Shown: positions 36,429 to 39,050 of the stretch, one piece after another | How positions within the stretch are numbered: position 1 is the first letter of the stretch | Layout of the letters: each line of letters starts with the position of its first letter | Origin: a virus | Virus record (IMG/VR): IMGVR_UViG_3300036766_000210 | Location: 1 to 39,050 of that record | Direction: 5' to 3' (one strand) | DNA: 39,050 nt | Position numbers and translations under genes: made by a program | Notes under the pieces: model-generated | Databases searched by the model: none | The model's input: only the letters and a program-made list of their open reading frames with translations | What the model was told of the DNA's origin: nothing

Positions 36429-37958
36429 TTAAGCTCCTTCGCCATCGGGTTTCATCACGCGCCCGTAAGCACGGCTGATCCGCCGCGCGAGCCACGCGGC
36501 CAGGTCGGGAAACTGTTCGCGCAGCGCGTCATTGTCCGTGCGAAATTTCGGATCATCGACCAGCTTGAAATAGCTCGGCGCGTCCACGACGGCGGCGAAC
36601 GCGACGGACTGCTTCAACGCCCATGTGCGCGGCCCCTTGGGTGCGTCCGGGATCGGGTCATCGTCCGCCGCCGCCGGCGGGGCAGCATCCCCGCCGGCGG
36701 CAGTCCCGGCGGGAGCGTGGGTTGTGCGCCCCAGCTCGACCGTCGCGGGTTCGGGATCATGGCCGGCCGACGCGGGGTGTAGGGTGGTCCCCGCGCCGGC
36801 CTGGACGGTGGTGGTGGGCTCCAGATCAACCCTCCTGGCGGCTTGCACCCCCGCGCTCACCAACGTCGTCTCGTGATTGTGTGCGGTTGCCGCCGGGGGA
36901 GGCGGAACCCCGGCGGCAACCTGGGTGCTTGCGGCAACGGGCGTCTGGCTGGTCGCCCCTTCGCCGGCAAGCACCGTCTCGCGCTCGGGATGCAGCCCGA
37001 GCTTTACTTCCATGTTGTGCAAGTTCACGTCCGGCGCCGGCAGCGCGGCTTGCGCGCGGCCACGGCCGCGCGGCGCCGCGTCCTCGCCGAAGTCCAACGT
37101 CAGATCGGTTTCCAGCGCGGCGCGGAACCGCCCGATCGCCGCCGCGTCGCCGCTCAGGTCCACCCATTTGAGCGTGAATAGGATCATCGCCTTGATGAAC
37201 ATTTCATCGCGGAACGGGCCGTTCCAGGGGCCTCGGCTGGCCTTGGTGGCCGCATAGAGTTGGGCAAGGCGGCCCCGCGGCATGAAGCGTTTCGTCGGCT
37301 CCCCGACCGTTGGGGTGATGATGCAATACGCGGCCTTGATGTGCGCGAGAAAGGAGGCCGTGTCGGGCGCCCGATAGGCGATCTCGCGGATTGCCAGATC
37401 GACCTTGTGGATGATCTTGTCATCCTCGCCGGCCAGGATTTCAAAATCCTCGCCCTCGAAAACCAGGTGCGCGCGGATGTTCTGGATCGCGCCCGTCTGG
37501 CGGCCGAGCTTGAGAAGGCCCCATACCATCGGCTGCCAGGCAACGCGGATTTCCCGCGCCTTCTCGTCCCAGCGCGGCACAAGCGCGCCCTCGCGCCCGT
37601 CCGGCTTCAAGCCCTGCGCGGCGGCCTTGCTGACGGCGGCAAGGAGCGACGGCCGCAGGGCGGGTTGCAGAAGTTTCGGATCGTTGAAGACGGCGGATTT
37701 CGCCGTGGCGATAAACACGTCCAGGTCGATCGTATCGGGCAGGACCAATTTCAGATCGGTGCGCGTGGACGGCTCGGCCAGCCATGCGTAAAACTTTTCC
37801 GCTTCCTCGCGCTGATCGAATTCCGGCGCCGGCTCTCGCGGCGCATAGCCGCCCTTGCCGCCACCGCCACCGCCCCCGCGCGGCGCCGCGCGGCCGCCCT
37901 GATCGGGACCGTCCGCCGGCGGCACGTCGGACCAATCTGGCGCCTCTTTGCCGCTCAT
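36429..37958 (-). CDS. recT: RecT-family single-strand annealing protein
   Basis: The 509-residue product has the RecT core at about residues 50-300: FIATAKSAVFNDPKLLQPALRPSLLAAVSKAAAQGLKPDGREGALVPRW, then RVAWQPMVWGLLKLGRQTGAIQNIRAHLVFEGEDFEIL, then YCIITPTVGEPTKRFMPRGRLAQLYAATKAS. It anneals complementary single strands in phage recombination and works with the exonuclease encoded upstream. The N-terminus is Gly-rich and likely disordered. A long Pro/Ala/Thr linker (about 315-445) carries imperfect repeats (E-x-T-x-V/L-x-x-G), then a helical C-terminal domain TWALKQSVAFAAVVDAPSYFKLVDDPKFRTDNDALREQFPDL. It is much longer than the usual 250-350 residues. Confidence 0.88.
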   Translation of the reverse strand: MSGKEAPDWSDVPPADGPDQGGRAAPRGGGGGGGKGGYAPREPAPEFDQREEAEKFYAWLAEPSTRTDLKLVLPDTIDLDVFIATAKSAVFNDPKLLQPALRPSLLAAVSKAAAQGLKPDGREGALVPRWDEKAREIRVAWQPMVWGLLKLGRQTGAIQNIRAHLVFEGEDFEILAGEDDKIIHKVDLAIREIAYRAPDTASFLAHIKAAYCIITPTVGEPTKRFMPRGRLAQLYAATKASRGPWNGPFRDEMFIKAMILFTLKWVDLSGDAAAIGRFRAALETDLTLDFGEDAAPRGRGRAQAALPAPDVNLHNMEVKLGLHPERETVLAGEGATSQTPVAASTQVAAGVPPPPAATAHNHETTLVSAGVQAARRVDLEPTTTVQAGAGTTLHPASAGHDPEPATVELGRTTHAPAGTAAGGDAAPPAAADDDPIPDAPKGPRTWALKQSVAFAAVVDAPSYFKLVDDPKFRTDNDALREQFPDLAAWLARRISRAYGRVMKPDGEGA

Positions 37959-38119
37959 GTCACATGGCCCGCCTTACCCGAAGTCGTTTCAGCCGGCCGG
38001 GTTTGCCCATGCCGCGCGCAAATGTCCGTTGGGGCACGCGCGGGTAGGGAGGCGGGCCGTCGCAGCGACAGTGCGGGCCGCTGTTGGATCGCCGACGCCC
38101 CAATTCGATATTCAGCCAT
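37955..38119 (-). CDS. Small gene between exonuclease and RecT
   Basis: The 54-residue frame starts inside the exonuclease stop (ATGGCTGA) and ends overlapping the RecT start by 4 nt (ATGA), exactly filling the 153-bp gap. The product begins MAEYRIGASAIQQRPALSLR and has a basic, Thr/Pro-rich end with HGQTRPAETTSGKAG. A competing frame through the same DNA encodes CRCDGPPPYPRVPQRTFARG. I prefer the frame with perfect overlaps, but confidence is limited. Confidence 0.4.
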   Translation of the reverse strand: MAEYRIGASAIQQRPALSLRRPASLPARAPTDICARHGQTRPAETTSGKAGHVT

Positions 38120-39014
38120 GCTGTCTCAAGTCCTCTTTCACACGCAGCGCGCCGTTCTTGGCCTGGCGCGCGATCCAGCCTTGGGTTTCCAGCGTCGTGG
38201 CATCGCCGATCAGATGCCGCAGCCGGTTCTTGGCTTCCAACTCGATCTTTTCGGACTTCAACCGATCGGCCTGCGCGGCGGCGAACGCCATGCAGATTTC
38301 CGCCGCGTCCGGGTGGTCGAGCAGGTCGAGCGTCTTTGCGGGATCGGGCTCGGGCCAAATCGCGCGCAGCGTCGCGGCGGTGCTCTCGGTGCCGTCAAGG
38401 TTCGGCTCGCGGCCGGCGGCGATGTCGGCCCAGAATTCCGTCACGAGTTCGCGTGTGCGACCGATGATCTTCTCGCTGCGCCCGTAGTGCAGGATACGAA
38501 GATCGTTGCCGCCGATCAGGTGCGGGATCGCGCCCCACATGAAGCCCGAGCACGCCAACTCGTGCTGTAGCTGCAAGCGAATTCCCAACGTGGGCTCGCC
38601 GCCTGGCCAGGTCATGCGCCAGTTCAGCCAGTCGATTGCCTTGATCTGGATGATGCCGGGGCCGGTGAAGCCCTCCGCTTGCTCGAGGAAGCCCGGCGCC
38701 GCCGCGACGTAATCGAGCGAGCATCCCATGCCGGGTGTGCTGTCGTCGGTCGCGTAGCCGCCTTTGCTGATCTGCCAGCCGCGTTGCCGCGCCGCGATGC
38801 GGGCGATCGTGGGCTCGAATTCAATGCCCCAATCGGCGCGCTCGCTGTCAAGCCTCGGCTCGGGAATCCGCTTCGTCTTGACGTGGTGCAGCGTGAACTT
38901 GCTCATCTGGTAGGCGGACTGCACGCCCCACAGCGCCGCGATCTCGGAGCCGCCGATGTTCTCGGCCCGGACGGCATGCCACTGTGGCGTTCTCTCCTCG
39001 ATGTCGCGGATCAT
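38112..39014 (-). CDS. YqaJ-type phage recombination exonuclease
   Basis: The 300-residue product has the YqaJ/lambda-exonuclease-like pattern: RAENIGGSEIAALWGVQ (about 16-32), DWGIEFEPTIARIAARQRGW with acidic residues 65/67, MGCSLDYVAAAPG with metal-binding Asp 101, and GIIQIKAIDW, where Lys 125 follows a Gln in place of the more usual Glu, then LQLQHELACSG. It degrades the 5' strand of duplex DNA to prepare substrate for the RecT-type annealase next to it. ATG 39014 overlaps a preceding stop (ATGA). The C-terminal 70 residues are an extra helical part. Confidence 0.85.
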   Translation of the reverse strand: MIRDIEERTPQWHAVRAENIGGSEIAALWGVQSAYQMSKFTLHHVKTKRIPEPRLDSERADWGIEFEPTIARIAARQRGWQISKGGYATDDSTPGMGCSLDYVAAAPGFLEQAEGFTGPGIIQIKAIDWLNWRMTWPGGEPTLGIRLQLQHELACSGFMWGAIPHLIGGNDLRILHYGRSEKIIGRTRELVTEFWADIAAGREPNLDGTESTAATLRAIWPEPDPAKTLDLLDHPDAAEICMAFAAAQADRLKSEKIELEAKNRLRHLIGDATTLETQGWIARQAKNGALRVKEDLRQHG

Positions 39015-39050
39015 GCAATCACCACGGCCACATCGCCGACCAATGGGTGA
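39011..39050 (-). CDS. 3' end of an early gene (partial)
   Basis: On the minus strand the last codons before the exonuclease read HPLVGDVAVVIA and stop at a TGA that overlaps the exonuclease ATG by 4 nt. The rest of the gene lies beyond the window edge. If the window ends were directly joined as a circle, this frame would not continue the HTH gene at 1-399, so the window probably does not contain the entire genome. Confidence 0.45.
   Translation of the reverse strand, partial: HPLVGDVAVVIA

Noticed and set aside
37260-38570. Plus-strand frame of 436 codons over RecT and exonuclease
   Set aside because: It lies antisense to two well-supported genes, has an Arg-rich nonsensical product and spans an operon junction.
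1-39050. Classical gene-transfer agent instead of a phage
   Set aside because: GTA-type tail genes are present, but so are integrase, an att site, exonuclease/RecT, endolysin and an HNH/terminase set, which indicates a temperate phage.

Overview
The window is almost entirely a temperate siphophage genome from a high-GC host, most probably an alphaproteobacterium (an Acetobacteraceae-like or rhizobial-like host is my inference). The main reasons are the GTA-type tail-tip set (DUF2460, DUF2163, NlpC/P60, tip/hub protein) that is typical of alphaproteobacterial phages, a GcrA-like small regulator, and an integration site that matches the 5' half of a tRNA-Thr(GGT). No gene looks like a bacterial housekeeping gene, and there is no rRNA, intact tRNA or CRISPR array.

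Layout. 1-399 (minus, cut by the window edge) is a small HTH regulator. 400-946 is a largely non-coding divergent control region. 947-1886 holds a GcrA/SANT-like regulator, a Lys-rich micro-ORF, an HNH endonuclease and a likely cos/promoter region. 1887-7831 is the HK97-type packaging and head block (small and large terminase, portal, ClpP-like protease, major capsid). 7893-12859 holds decoration and connector genes, with an inserted DUF115-like protein and one out-of-frame gene fusion. 12951-17122 holds tail tube, frameshifted tail chaperones and tape measure. 17129-26041 is the tail tip with two related lectin-like fibre loci and a reverse-strand moron. 26094-28871 is a cassette with a membrane-anchored coiled-coil protein, a metallophosphoesterase and two nucleotide-metabolism-type proteins. 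28868-30573 is the lysis region (GH108 endolysin, small membrane and lipoproteins), closed by a strong bidirectional terminator. 30945-31204 is an attP-like site. 31155-39050 is a leftward operon of integrase, HTH/excisionase, many small unknown genes with start-stop overlaps, a DUF5131 (Gp37/Gp68) protein, a RecT annealase and a YqaJ-type exonuclease; it runs off the right edge.

The genes form two convergent transcription units, late genes rightward and early/recombination genes leftward, meeting near 30.6 kb. Because the att-like site lies between the lysis genes and the integrase, with phage genes on both sides, the gene order is that of an unintegrated (circular or virion) genome rather than an inserted prophage.

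The most interesting signals are not in the proteins. Three structural genes (major capsid, a small virion protein, tail tube) share a conserved leader with a covarying hairpin just before the ribosome-binding site, and two others (decoration protein, tape measure) share a second hairpin type. A 19-nt sequence made of two TGGTGTC repeats 11 bp apart occurs once on each side of the att core, and a near-copy sits inverted in the left control region. All functional calls come from reading the sequence; no database search was run.
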